A stretch of DNA of 64,000 nucleotides from Diphasiastrum complanatum (lineage: Eukaryota; Streptophyta; Lycopodiopsida; Lycopodiales; Lycopodiaceae). Below are positions 23,401-33,819 of the stretch, in pieces. The notes beneath the pieces were generated by a model. That model was not told the origin of the DNA. It searched no databases and saw only the letters and a list, made by a program, of their open reading frames with translations. The position numbers and the translations under genes are program-made. Within the stretch, counting starts at the first letter, position 1; the number at the start of each line of letters is the position of its first letter. The DNA is taken from positions 5,325,520 through 5,389,519 of the forward strand of contig CM055102.1 of NCBI GenBank assembly GCA_029204225.1. The letters are read 5' to 3'.

Positions 23401-24358
23401 TATGTCTTGTCATGTGAGATGAGGCTCCACTATCAATCCACCAAGGATCATTATCATCTATGTTGGCTAACAAACTTGAAGTCATAACAAGTGATTCACA
23501 TGTGTTATGTTCTTCCTCATCTATTGTAAGATTTCCTTGCCTCTCTCCTTGCTCTCTTTTCTTCTTATAACATTCATTTGCAAAATGACCTTTTATCCCA
23601 CAATAAAAGCACTTGAACTTTGACTTATTGTTCTTAGTAGAAGAGGAAGAGGAAGAGTGATCATCATGATCAAAGTTACCACCTTTGGACCATTTCCCTT
23701 TGCCTTTACCTTTGCCCTTGAATTTGCCTTTTGTGAAGAAAGCCTCTTCACCTCCACCTTGCAAGGATGCACCATCAAGCTTTGATTGCAACCTATGTTC
23801 TTCAGCCAATAAGATTTCTTGCAAGTCAACCACACTTGGCAAGACTCTTTGAATGGCAAAACTTTGCACAAGGTTAGCATGTTTATTTAGCAAACCATTC
23901 AACATAACTTGGACTATTTCACCATCTTTTATGTTCTCATCAATGCATGCTAAATCATCACTTAGGGACTTAACTCTCAAGATAAATGCATGAGCACTTT
24001 CACCCTCTCTTTGCCTACTAGAAAGTATTTGTCTCCTTAGGGTCAATACCCTAGATGTGGACTTTGATTCAAAGAGCTTCTTTAAGGCATTCCATGCCTC
24101 ACTTGCACTTTGACACTTTCCAACTTCCTTGAGAAGTTCATTTGTAACATTCATTTTAATGATATGAAGAGCCCTTTTGGCCTTCTTATCAAACCTTTGT
24201 TGCTCTTGAAGTGTGAGAGGTCTCTCTTCAATTTCTGCAACTATGTCCATGAGTTCATTCAACTCAAGTAAGGACTCCATCCTCACTTTCCAAGTAGAGT
24301 AGTTTGATGAACTCAACCTTTCACTAGACTCTAGCATGATCCCACCATTGGAAGCCAT
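20405..24358 (-). CDS. Copia gag-pol polyprotein, intact (1317 aa)
   Basis: The single frame encodes all copia parts in order. Gag has its core at about residues 20-190, then a Lys/Gly-rich linker and a CCHC zinc knuckle (C250, C253, H258, C263). The aspartic protease motif DSGASSH is at 309-315. The pre-integrase zinc site is H442/H447/C476/C479. The integrase triad is D506, D568 and E604, with the D-to-E spacing of 35 expected for this family. Reverse transcriptase has its first catalytic Asp in 'QMDVTNAFLNG' (D905) and YVDD at 990-993. RNase H acidic residues are D1154, E1195 and D1232. The stop lies five bases inside the 3' LTR. No frameshift or missing key residue was seen. The start ATG lies 1.16 kb past the primer site and matches the 'MA...LE..ERL...NYSTWK' gag start of the relative at 59.7 kb. 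Gag and pol share one frame, as usual for copia, so the protein is presumably cut by its own protease in cytoplasmic particles. Confidence 0.97.
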   Translation of the reverse strand: MASNGGIMLESSERLSSSNYSTWKVRMESLLELNELMDIVAEIEERPLTLQEQQRFDKKAKRALHIIKMNVTNELLKEVGKCQSASEAWNALKKLFESKSTSRVLTLRRQILSSRQREGESAHAFILRVKSLSDDLACIDENIKDGEIVQVMLNGLLNKHANLVQSFAIQRVLPSVVDLQEILLAEEHRLQSKLDGASLQGGGEEAFFTKGKFKGKGKGKGKWSKGGNFDHDDHSSSSSSTKNNKSKFKCFYCGIKGHFANECYKKKREQGERQGNLTIDEEEHNTCESLVMTSSLLANIDDNDPWWIDSGASSHMTRHKEYFTSLLSYEGEGNIIYTANDGQCDIKGIGTIPISLSTNRKANLENVLYIPSITKNLLSVSQMIDKGLDVGFIGDACLISKCGSLIAQGRRHGKLFKLDACVISNHEGCMAREQLTNQEVWHKRLGHPNFKSLEVMEKKELVLGLPKSLVANNSVCEHCALSKSHRLAYSRSTSRSKEAFQLVHSDIHSSSTTSNGGAKMYATFIDDFSRYTWIYLLKSKDEVFAAFVKFKNEMENQFNTKIKCLRSDNGGEYTSNRFKDFCIAHGIKREMSSPRTPQQNGVAERKNRTLCECAKAMRLHANLAKSFWGEALACANYLCNRWTSASLDGKTPHEVLYGRRPSVKHCRIFGCTCFVNITLDDRTKEDPSSKKGVFVGYSEVSKAYKVYIPSTKKVVISRDVIFHEENVSNVVDVDVDVPTNHHDVQDVLDEDGDATPKQTSRKTQRQRAKPSRLTYDEKGKQVVDNSNFAFLTSFDEPTCVGEAIQKKEWIQAMDHEHQALIKSNTWRLVKLPKDKKAIGCKWIFKIKTNQDGSINKYKARLVAKGYAQEYGIDYDETFAPVAKMVTIRILISLATLYDWDMWQMDVTNAFLNGDLEEDIYMEQPEGYVSHDEPNQVCYLQKGLYGLKQAPRSWYAKLNSFLLSQNFVMSEYDHSLYFILNENDITLLLIYVDDIILSGGNNLDIDEIKMALKREFEIQDLGKLHYILGIEIIRTSKSTFICQEKYVNSILKRFHMEDCKVVSTPMESNVKLTTRSNERSFKDITLYRKLIGSLIWLTITRPDLSFVVGKLSQFMQDPSEAHWKLGKRVLRYISGSRDFGILYGGTTPNLCGFSDSNFVGDQMDRKSTSAFAIYLGDGVVSWLSKKQPTISLSSTEAEYKALTTCTKEILWIKRMLLDLHLLEPEKTPIILCDNLSAQSLASNPVFHARSKHIEIAHHFVRDQVIAKEVELQHVSSKECVADIFTKPLGKDLYLMHRSNLGMCSKTMLKLASNVEEGV

Positions 24359-25508
24359 GATTCTAATGTTTCTTCAACTTTTAGGTTTTGTCCTAAAGCA
24401 CTTAGCACTCACTTTTCTCTCAACAAATGATAGATAAAGAGATCTATGAAGATTTAGGACCCTAAAACACTTCTATCTTGAACCTAGATGGTTTCCAAGC
24501 ATAGAAAGGAAGATTGAAACACATGCAACACTTTGCACACACTAAGAATGGATTACAAAATCAAACCAACCTGAACACACTCTTGCTTAAGCTCTCAAAC
24601 TTTCCAGCAAGTGACCAAATCAAGTTATGGTGTGAAGAGTTACTTGCATTCTTAGAAAATACCCAAAACTAGGATGCCAAGATTACCTAGTAATGAACAA
24701 ACTTGATCAACATATGATCAACACACTAAGATATTGATTCAACCTGTAAAACCACATGTAAACCACACTTCTAAAAGTTTATAAACTCCAGCAAGTGATA
24801 AATACAAGATATGAATGAGCACACTTAGTGAATCACAAGACTAGCTTCACTATCTTGTCAAATCTTGGTGTTTAGATGTAGATCTAAGATCACTTCACAT
24901 GAGAATGTTCCTCAACCTGTTAAGAACCTGAAAACACACTTGCATAATGGTTAACACCTTCCAGCAAATGCTCCAATCAAATTACATAAGGAGAGTTACT
25001 TACATGCTCAACAAAGTACACCAAAAATTATGCCAAAATTGATGACAATCTTTACAATATGCTCTTCACAATGGAGCTTACAATATGTTCACCCAAAAAA
25101 GGGGATCTTTCATCCAAATGGGAGCTTTGCTCAGCCTTTAGGAGAATTACAACTCACTCAAAAGAGCATTTGTCATCCACTTAAGGAGAAGTTTCATCCA
25201 CTTAAGGAGAGTGTTCATCCAAGAATGGAGATTGTCAACAATAGGATTGAAAAGAACATTGTTAGTATTGAATATGCACAAGCCTCACAATCACAAATGA
25301 TTAGGTGTTATGATCTGATCCAAAATAGTTTCTTTTCAGCCTCTGATCTTCAATAGACCTGAAATATGCTTTTGATCCACAAGTTCAACTCACAAAACAA
25401 AGGTTAGTAAGATTTGATCAACAAAGCAATGCAAAATCATGCTAGAACTTGATCAAACATCCAAATATCACCAAAAATGGAATACTTACTGTAAATAGAA
25501 GCCAACCA
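24359..25508 (-). other. Untranslated leader of the young copia element
   Basis: About 1.15 kb lies between primer site and gag ATG, long for a copia element. It has several loosely repeated blocks with CCAGCAA and 'caacctgt' motifs. The plus-strand ORF 25030-25356 in it (108 codons, repetitive His/Pro) looks incidental: its near-repeats 'HPKEG/HPNGS/HPLKE' come from short tandem repetition. Confidence 0.6.
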
Positions 25509-25520
25509 GCTCTGATACCA

Positions 25521-26175
25521 TGTGAAAAATACAGATCCTAAGTGGATCTAAACTCCAAGATCATTGGCTTGAATGCTTGCACTCCAAACTACATAAGCTA
25601 GGAATTGGCAACACATTCTATGCTACCTAGAATGCAAAGAACTTGATCAAAAAGCATTTATCACAAATGGAAACTTCCATAAACATCAAGTGCGGCCCAA
25701 AATAGCATTATACAGTCCATAATACATCAGCCTATCACTTTTGGAAAGCACCTAAGATCATACACAATAGCTTGAAGACAATACACACAACAATGCTCTC
25801 AATGGAGGAAGAAACAATGACAATGATCTATTGATCTCAATGAAGCATACAAAAGGTTTCTCCAACCTGTTTTCCACGACTTTCCTACTATTTATGGATG
25901 AGGAAGATGACTCTCTCTCCTCTCTCTAGAAGGTACTTGACCCTAGATATTCCCTATATAGGAAAAATAGCTAAAAATGGCTTATATGACCAAAATACAT
26001 CAAAATGGTCTCATTTTGAAGGGTATGAAGTTTGACACTTCATCATACTGAAAAAATACAGTAAATAAAAACATTGTGGCCTGGTTCACACGTGTGAAAC
26101 TCCAGAACCAAAACTATTTACAATTTTAGCCAATTTAGGCCTCAAACTAGCTAGGAAATGTTGACAATTTTCACA
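25521..26175 (-). repeat. 5' LTR of the young copia element
   Basis: This is the promoter-bearing copy. TATA-like CCTATATAGG lies near 25955-25965 (plus coordinates). The TTCACACGTGTGAA palindrome, containing a CACGTG G-box core, lies near 26086-26099, upstream of it in the element's direction. Confidence 0.97.
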
Positions 26176-27631
26176 ATCTACGCATCCAGGGATTGCCAAG
26201 GAATGCAGCTCGGTAATAGACTTGAGCGACTGGCAGTTGATCTTCAACTTTGTCGGAGGCTAGCGCCTTATTAGGATCAAAGAATATGGGGGGGAGAAAA
26301 TTGTCCCACTTGGTTTCAATCTCAATTAAATGCTCTAAGTCTGGGGCGTAAGTGGCTTCCGCGCGAACTGTTGGATCAGGGCAATTGAAATATTTATTGG
26401 CAAATAGGGTGAGAGCCCTTCGAGCGTCTCTATCCGTATCCCAACCGTGCTCTAATGGAATTCTTGGCCAATTGAAGTTTTGAATAGTAATCTTGTCCAG
26501 AGGGGTGCCACATTCTGCCCATTTGGATCGTCGTGTGCATGGCAGAAAGTGCACGTTCACCCGTAGTTGTTGCGGACTTGTCACATAGGCCCTGATGGCC
26601 GCAAGGTCTCTTTCAAAGAGTTGTTGATGCCACTCTAGTTGTGGTTGGAGGGTGGGTAGTGCTTGAAGTTCGTTGCCTTTTATTGTCTATGCCGAAAATG
26701 ATATCTGCCAGCCGTCTCTTGATGACTCGTGGGGATACTTAGCTAGAAATTCGTTTATTTTTTCCTCCACAGACTTTGGTCGTTGGAAGGCCCGGCTGGC
26801 AGATATGGTGAGTGAGCCTCTTGATGAGAAGGCTTGTCTTTCCTCTTGGCTTTGGTTCGGACCAGCGTCTTGGCCTTGGTCCTATGTTTCAGCACCCGTA
26901 ACAACTGGTCCTTGGTCCCGCGTTTCAGCACCCACCCTGGTGCTTGCTGGCCTTGGTCCTGGCTAGTGATTGTCTGTGAAGCATTAAAACTAGGTGGTGG
27001 TGGAATCACCACTGGGGTGGATTGGGTCTTCTTCTCCATGTACTGTTGGCAAGCCTTGAGGGCTTGTTTGGCCTGGGCGAGCTCGTGAGTTGTGCTTGCC
27101 CGATACTTGTCGAAATCCACCTAGTAGTTGTTCAACATTTGGCTATATACCTGCACCTGACGCCTGAAGAGATTCATCTCTGCTTGAGAGAGCGGCCTTG
27201 AGTCTGGTGCAGGTTGAGCTAGTCAGGCGAGTTTTTCACTTTGTAAGGCTTCCACTTTCGCCCCTAGACGCATATTCTCTACTTCATAGTTGCGCTTGGA
27301 GGGGAGCAAGCCGTTGGGATGCTTCGGATTGAAGCTCCCGCACCTTCATGGAGGCATCTATCAGCATCTTGGAGAGGCATTGGATATATTGGTTTAGGCC
27401 ATCCTCCTTCTGCTGCAGCTTGGCAATCTCCCGGTGCCCGTCTTGTTCATGTTGTTGAGCTATAAGAAGCTCTTGATACAGCTTCATGAGTTCCGCTTGC
27501 AGCTGGGTGTTGCTTGTCGCCAAGTGGAGTACTCGGTTGTCCAAAGTGGCCCTGGCTGCTACTGTCTCCTGGATATATGTCCCCAAGGTTTGGTACTAAA
27601 GAGAATTGTGTGCGATATGCTCTGATACCAC
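26176..27631 (-). mobile_element. Element D: unrecognised retroelement interior with coiled-coil coding frames
   Basis: On the minus strand a primer-binding site TGGTATCAGAGC (complement at 27619-27630) follows the LTR at 27632. Coding-like frames come next: 27586-27284 (Gln/Leu/Glu-rich, coiled-coil character), 27120-26755 (Gln-rich, then basic) and about 26760-26176 (a globular-looking domain with many Trp, Pro and acidic residues). The frames are separated by in-frame stops and at least one shift. The last continues across the young copia insertion to 19598. I see no CCHC knuckle, protease, integrase or RT. This could be the gag-only interior of a non-autonomous LTR element, or a captured host gene. 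I do not recognise the protein. Confidence 0.5.
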
Positions 27632-28646
27632 TGATGATAATCGAAACAGAAGCAGTCGCGAAGCTTTCGCGAAACAACCGCAATCCTCTTGCAATTCGGA
27701 TGGAGTTCGGAAGCGACCGCTGGGCACTGCCAGCTGAATCACTCCTACAATCCTCCAAAATGTAGTCAGGCACTGCTAATCTATGTTTATAGAATTAATG
27801 CAGCATTCAAGATTGTTTCAACCAGAGTGCGAAATTCAAATGAACAAGAAAAACTCAGACATACGAAATAACAGCATATGCATTTGCATTCGAGATCATA
27901 CCCAATAAGAAAAATAATCTATATTGATTTTTCTCTGACTTCAAGCACTGCATGCAAATTCACGCAGTGCATTGGCGTGAGAGAAACGCTTCTCTCATGG
28001 ATGTATGTCTCGCTTACTAGCGGACTTTGGATCTCTATGGATCTTGATCACAGAACTTGTCTCGCACGCAAGCGGACTTGTTGTCTGTTTTTTGTCTTGA
28101 TTGCTTATTAGCATCAGACTACTTCATTACTTACACTGTGTGTGTATTTTGTTGATCTATATGTCAAGTATCATCCAGTAAGTATAGTCGCTCGATGTAA
28201 ATCTAAGATTAGAGTGATTAAGCATCTACAACTAATCAAGGAATTACAAGAGTGGTAGATTAGCCACGACCTAGGAAGAATCTGCTGACGTCATGCCATA
28301 AAATTAGATTTTTGTACTTCTGGGTACTTGCGCAATCTTTGCTGGTACTCTTTGGAGCATGAGAGCAAAACAAATTTTGCAACATTTTTTGTGTCACGTC
28401 GTTGGTTTCATTTCTGTCGTTGATTTCGTTTTGCTCGTCTGCATTTCTCTCATACTGAACTGCAAAAGATTCTCGTTTGTGAATCTTTCGTGTTCGCGAA
28501 CTATTCATCTTTGTCTCCTTTGACTTTCGTGTTTGCAAAACTCTTCGTGTTTCATGTCTCCAGATTTTCGAGTTCGCGAATGTCTTCGTCAGACTGAGGG
28601 CTGAAAGCTAGCAAGGCTTTGTAAATAAAAATGTTTTGTTTCTTTA
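27632..28646 (-). repeat. LTR shared by elements B (3') and D (5')
   Basis: 1015 bp, bounded by the B polypurine tract on one side and a primer-binding site on the other. 27632-28301 matches 32858-33511. The similarity continues 30 bp past the primer site (27602-27631 against 32828-32857). The remaining 28302-28646 contains TTCGCGAA-type motifs like the LTR of element A. TGACGTCA, a bZIP-type palindrome, lies at 28286-28293. Confidence 0.75.
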
Positions 28647-28659
28647 GCTCCCTCTCAAA

Positions 28660-31600
28660 GCATGATAGCTTTACAATCCCGAGACTGCTCCTTTGCCTCT
28701 CAAAGAGTCCTTTGTGCAGGGCTTTGGTGAAGATGTCAGAAACCATGTCTTTCGTTCCTATGAAGGTGGTCTGCATCATCTTCTTTTCAATTAGATCCCT
28801 GATCAAGTGATACTTGATTGTAATGTGTTTTGTCCAATTCGTCCAAGAACTACCTTAGCAAGATTATCTTGTTGTCCATCTTTGTTGTTGCAACATATTC
28901 TGCTTCACAGGATGACTGGACTACAACAGTCTGCTTCTTGTTGACCCAGAGAACTACTGCTCCTGATGAGATGGTGCATCCTCTTGAGACGCTTTTACAG
29001 TCGTGATTGAGAGATGCCCAGCTAGCATTGTTGTAGGAAAGTATCCTGAAACCTGCACCACAACAATAACACAAGCCATAATCCCTCGTTAATTGAAGAT
29101 ATTGCAAAATTCATTTCGCAATCTCCCAATGTGTCGAGCCTGGATTCGTGCAGAATTGGCTCATCCTAAATATTACATAAGCAATATCAGGACGTGTGTT
29201 GTCTGCAAGGTACATCAGTAATCCTATCAGCTTCTTGTAAGGTGTGAGCTGCATCTGTTCTCTCTCTTCCTCAATCTTTGGACAGTCATCATTCGTCAGC
29301 ACCATCCCTACGAGCATTGGAGTATTCACCCTTGTGCAGTTCAGCATCCCAAAGTCCTCTAGGATCTTCTGGGTGTATCTAGACTGGTGAAGGTATAACT
29401 TACCTCCCTCATAGTCCCTTTCAATTTGTAAGCCTAGATAACACCTAGCTTCTTCCAGATCCACTATCTCAAAATGTTTTGAGATGTCTGTCTTTACCTC
29501 AGCAATTAGTTGTTCACTCCTGCAAAGTATCAAAGTGTCATCCACATATACAACCACTATGATGATCTGCCCATCTGTAACTCTGACATATACATTGGAG
29601 TCAGCCAACGGAGGCTTGAATCCTAATGATTTCAAGGCTTGATCTTTCTTCTTGTACCATTGTCGGACTGATTGTTTCAGACCATAGATGCTTCTCTGCA
29701 TTCTGCATACATAGTCAGGAAGTGAATTCGAGACAAATCCTGGGGGTTGATCCATGTAGACCACTTCGTCTAATTCGCCATGCAAGAAGGTTGTCTTCTC
29801 ATCCACAATGTGGATCCTGAGGTCATAAGCTGCTGCATATGCAAATAACAGATGTAGGGACGAATGTTTGATGACATGAGAGAAGGTTTTAGAGTAGTCA
29901 ATACCGTATCTCTGAGAGAAACCCTTCGCTACCAGTCTTGCTTTGTATTTTGTCACATTCCCATTTGGTCTATATTTGAGCTTGAAGACCCATTTGCATT
30001 TGACAGTCTTGTGCTTATGTGGTAATGGCTCCAACGTCCATACCTAGTTCTTCCTCATGGACTCCATCTCTTTGTTCATGGCTTGGATCCATCGGTCCTT
30101 TTCTGGACTCTCAATCGCCTCCTCGAATGTCTGTGGTTAGCCACTGAATATGCAAAATTTTTCTAATGTGGAAGCTGAGCTGCCTGACACATACCTTGCT
30201 GGCACTCTTCGTGGTATTGTCGACCTTTTGAGAAATCCTCCTGGAATAGCTATGCCTTTGCCCTTGTCTGCTCTTCTCGGTCCGAAACCATCTTGGTTTA
30301 TAGGAACTACGGCAGTAGGTTGCCTCTCGAATATTTCTTCATCAGATTCGTTGCTCGAATGGGAGATGACTTGAAAATCTTCGTTTTCATGTTCGTCTTC
30401 TGCTCCCTCTGTCATTGGCAACAGGTCATAGTACTGTCTCTCCAGAACTTTGTAGCTAACAGGATCGTCGTTGTCCATTGTCCTGCTCTCGTCAAATCTG
30501 ACATCTCTCACTATTTTCATAGTGTTTGTGTCTGGCATGTAGACTCTGTAGTATGACGAATTGTTGTCATAACCTACCAGAAATCCCTGCTCGGCTTTCT
30601 CATCAAGCTTCTTTCGAAGATTGTCAGGAATATGTGCATAAGCTGCATAACCAAAGATTCTGATGTGAGATAGGTTGGGCTTTCTACCCCACCATAGCTC
30701 ATGTGGTGTCGTGTGAGGAACACCAGACTTACCTGTCTTGTTCTGGATGTATGCGACTGTAGCTACTGCTTCAGCTCACAGTGCCCTGAGCTTTTGAATA
30801 GGCCATCATGCATCTGGCTGCTTCCATCAGGGTCCTATTATTTTGTTCAGCAACACCATTGTGTTGCGGTGTGTAGGCTGCATTTCTTCTGTGAATGATA
30901 CCACGATCATTGCAGAAGTCAATGAAACGATTCGAGATGTATTCGCCACCTCGATCTGTTCTGATCTGCTTCACTTTGCTGCCTGTACATCTCTCAGCCA
31001 AATTCACATATTTTGTGAATTTATCGAGTGCTTCAGATTTATTCTGAATAAAATACACTCTGGCAAATTTGCTATAATCATCAATGAAGGTTATATAATA
31101 CTTTGAACCTCCTACTGAGATCACGTTGAATGGTCCGCAGATGTCAGATTGCACTAGCTCTAGAATCTTTGTCGTTCTGTAGGAGTCTTTGATGAATGGA
31201 GTGCGCGACATCTTGCCTTTCAAACATGCATCACAAGTGGTCGAACTGGTTGCATTCGAGATGTTGACCCTTGTTATCACTCCATGATGGCTTGCCTGGT
31301 AAAGTGCCATTGAGTTCATGTGGCAGAGTCTTCTATGCCACAGAGTGTCTGGCGAGTCGTCAAGAGTATTGGTACTAGCGTCGATCACATTGCATGCTTC
31401 ATTAGAAAACGTCATAAGCATCCCTGCATCTGCTATTCTTGCTACAGAGATCAAGTCTTGTTGTAGAGTAGGCACGAACAGAATATCTTCGAGTCGTCTG
31501 TCTCTGCCGTTGGTGTTGAGTCATAGTGAACCAATACCATTCACTTGATGCTTAAATCCATCTCCAAGAATTATGAATCTTGAAGGATCTGCACTTTTGA

Positions 31601-32705
31601 AATCAGACATGATTCGTCTTGATGTCACAAAGTGTGAGGTGGCTCCTAAATCTAGGATCACCTCATGTGTGTCAAATGTTGATGTTGCACACACATCTTC
31701 ACAGATGTAGGCGGTCGAACAATTTCTGTTTGTTCTTTCTTCACCCATCTTCGAGCTCTCGGGCTCCTCGACATAGGATGAACTATTGTTGTTCTCCTGT
31801 CTGTTCTGTGTTGAATTATTTCTTGGGTTCTGGTGGTAATCCATGGCTACATGACCCTTCTTGTGGCAATAGATAGATCAATCTTGGGATTGAGCCAACA
31901 TGTATCAACTGTATACCTGTCTCTTCTACATCTCACGCAAGTCTTCTTGTCTGCACCTTATTGTTTCGACCTCCCTTTGGTCTTCCAGCTACCTTGCTTG
32001 TTCCCTCTGCTTGCTGGTCACGATCCTGCCTCTGATTTGACTCCCTCTTAGGCTTAAATTGTTTCTTGGATTTTTCTCTATTGTCGTAGAGGGCCTGGTC
32101 AGAACCATCCTTGTGATCAAGGTGTTCTCTGGCCTCGACTTCCTCTCGAATCTCAACAATCGTCTTTTTGAGGTTCATGGTAGGATCTTTCGCGAGCAGG
32201 GTCCTCGTTGTCTGGAATGATCTGGATAAGGCTCTCAACAGATATGTGAGCTGCTTCTCAGCTGACATTGCATTCTCTACTCCAAAGTTATGTAGTGATA
32301 GAAACAAATCCTTCATCTTTCTTACAAAAGAGACGAGGTCCTTTCCATCCCACTGTAGATTCGTTAGCTGATCTTCCAGCAACATGATTTGACTTCTTGA
32401 TTTCGTCTGGAATATGGTGAGCAATGCATCCCACATTTCCTTAGCTTTGGAGAGTGTAGCCAGGTCAAGTATGAGACTATCTTCGATGAAAGATGATAGT
32501 AAGACTACTGCCTTGTCGTTTTCTCCCTCCATTCGCGTAGCTCTTTGTTTGTTGTCGTAGGCATTTCTTCTATGCCATCCACCCAGGGGAAGAGTCCTTC
32601 GCCCTTGAGTATTGGTGAAGTCTTAACTTTCCAGGCTAGAAAGTTAGATTCTGAAGAATCAAGTATTGTGCAGATCTTGCTCTGCATGCTGCTGATTGAA
32701 GCCAT
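28660..32705 (-). pseudogene. Degenerate copia gag-pol of element B
   Basis: The pieces in coding order are as follows. Gag is at 32705-31933, beginning 'MASISSMQSKICTILDSSE', with a frame change. The protease region is at 31844-31521, with DLGATSH where DSGATSH is expected, so the serine next to the catalytic Asp is lost. Pre-integrase and integrase are at 31475-30771, with 'DTLWHRRLCH', 'VQSDICGP', 'RTDRGGEY' and 'HNGVAEQNN'. The linker is at 30538-30137. Reverse transcriptase is at 30034-29111, with YVDD in 'VVYVDDTLILCR'. RNase H is at 29107-28850, with 'SSCEAEYVA', and the C-terminal tail at 28806-28660 with 'DIFTKAL'. Several stops and shifts separate them, so no full protein can be made. 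Confidence 0.9.
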
Positions 32706-32857
32706 TGCTTCTTGAAGTCTGTTCCCTTGTTGATGGTTGATTGTCTGAATGCTTGGCCTCCTGGATCTGATAGCTTCTCGACTATGTCAAAATATGACAG
32801 GATGATTCCGCTCTGATACCACTGATGAGAATCGTGTGTGATATGCTCTGATACCAC

Positions 32858-33511
32858 TAATGAAAATCGAAAGAGAAGCAGTCACGAAGCTTTCGCAAGC
32901 AACCGTGATCCTCTTGCAATTCGGATGGAGTTCGGAAGTGACAGCTGGCCATTACCAACTGAATCACTCCTACAATCCTCCAGAATGTAGTCAGGCACTA
33001 CCGATCTATGTTTATAGAATTAATGCAATATTCAAGACAGTTTCAACCAGAGTGCGAAATTCAAATGAACAAGAAAAACTCATACATACGAAATAACAGC
33101 ATATGCATTTGCATTCGAGATCATACGCAACAAGAGAAATAATCTATATTGATTTTTCTCTGATTTCTTCAAGCACTGCATGCAAATCCACGCAGTGCGT
33201 TGGCGTGAGAGAAACGCTTCTCACGGATGTATGTCTCGCTTACTAGCGGACTTTGGATCTCTATGGATCCTAATCACAGAACTCGTCTCGCACGTAGGCG
33301 GACTTGTTGATTGCTTACTAGCATCAGACTACTTCATTACTTACACTGTGTGTGTATTCTGTTGATCTATATGTCAAGTATCATCCAGTAAGTATAGTTG
33401 CTCTATGTAAATCTAATATCAGTGTGATTAAACATCTACAACTAATCATGGAATTACAAGAGTGGCAGATTAGCCACGACCTAGGAAGAATCTACTGACG
33501 TCATGCCATAG
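32858..33511 (-). repeat. Truncated 5' LTR of element B
   Basis: Matches 27632-28301 with scattered substitutions and a small deletion. It ends abruptly at the boundary with element C. TGACGTCA is conserved at 33496-33503. Its junction with the primer site is duplicated (two primer sites 35 bp apart). Confidence 0.85.
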
Positions 33512-33730
33512 TTAAGAAAACACAATTGAAAACACCCGACCGGATCAATCACCACAACACAACGTCAAGTGCAACAAGAATTCAGAATTGCTTACTTCAA
33601 ACTGTATGAGTTCCTTAAAAACACTCAAAGGGCTCATAAAAGAAAGATGGCCCGATAACTCTAGAACTAAGCACACGTGCTGCCGTTGAAATAGGAAAGC
33701 ACTTTATAAGTCGATCATTGCTATTTTAAC
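33512..33730 (-). repeat. 3' LTR of element C
   Basis: Direct repeat of 37688-37936, lacking about 27 bp present in the other copy. Confidence 0.85.
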
Positions 33731-33819
33731 TCTCTCCCTCAATGATCAATGTCACTTTTCATTTTAGAGTATACTCTATTCATACATACCTCCATGATAG
33801 CATTACAAGTAAAAGCTTT

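Larger units (their letters stand above)
19755..26175 (-). mobile_element. Structurally complete, young Ty1/copia retrotransposon
   Basis: The element is 6421 bp. It has two 655-bp LTRs (19755-20409, 25521-26175), each TGTGAA...TTCACA. The target-site duplication is a perfect ATCTA (19750-19754 and 26176-26180). The initiator-tRNA-Met primer site TGGTATCAGAGC (complement at 25509-25520) touches the 5' LTR. A polypurine tract GAAGAGGGAG (complement at 20410-20419) touches the 3' LTR. I spotted one mismatch between the LTRs (GACTTCCC against GACTTTCC in the 20.1/25.9 kb region), so insertion was recent. One uninterrupted 1317-codon gag-pol frame lies between them. All sequence parts needed for autonomous retrotransposition appear present; activity itself cannot be read from sequence. 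Confidence 0.97.
27632..33511 (-). mobile_element. Element B: decayed autonomous copia retrotransposon
   Basis: The minus-strand order is truncated 5' LTR (33511-32858), primer sites (complements at 32845-32856 and 32810-32821), gag, protease, integrase, RT, RNase H, polypurine tract (complement at 28647-28659) and 3' LTR (28646-27632). The interior carries many stops and frameshifts. Its closest relative here is element A. The 5' LTR lacks its first 345 bp or so, where element C begins. Confidence 0.85.

Noticed and set aside
25030-25356. 108-codon plus-strand ORF in the copia leader
   Set aside because: Its repetitive HPKE/HPLK content arises from short tandem repeats in a non-coding leader on the opposite strand.
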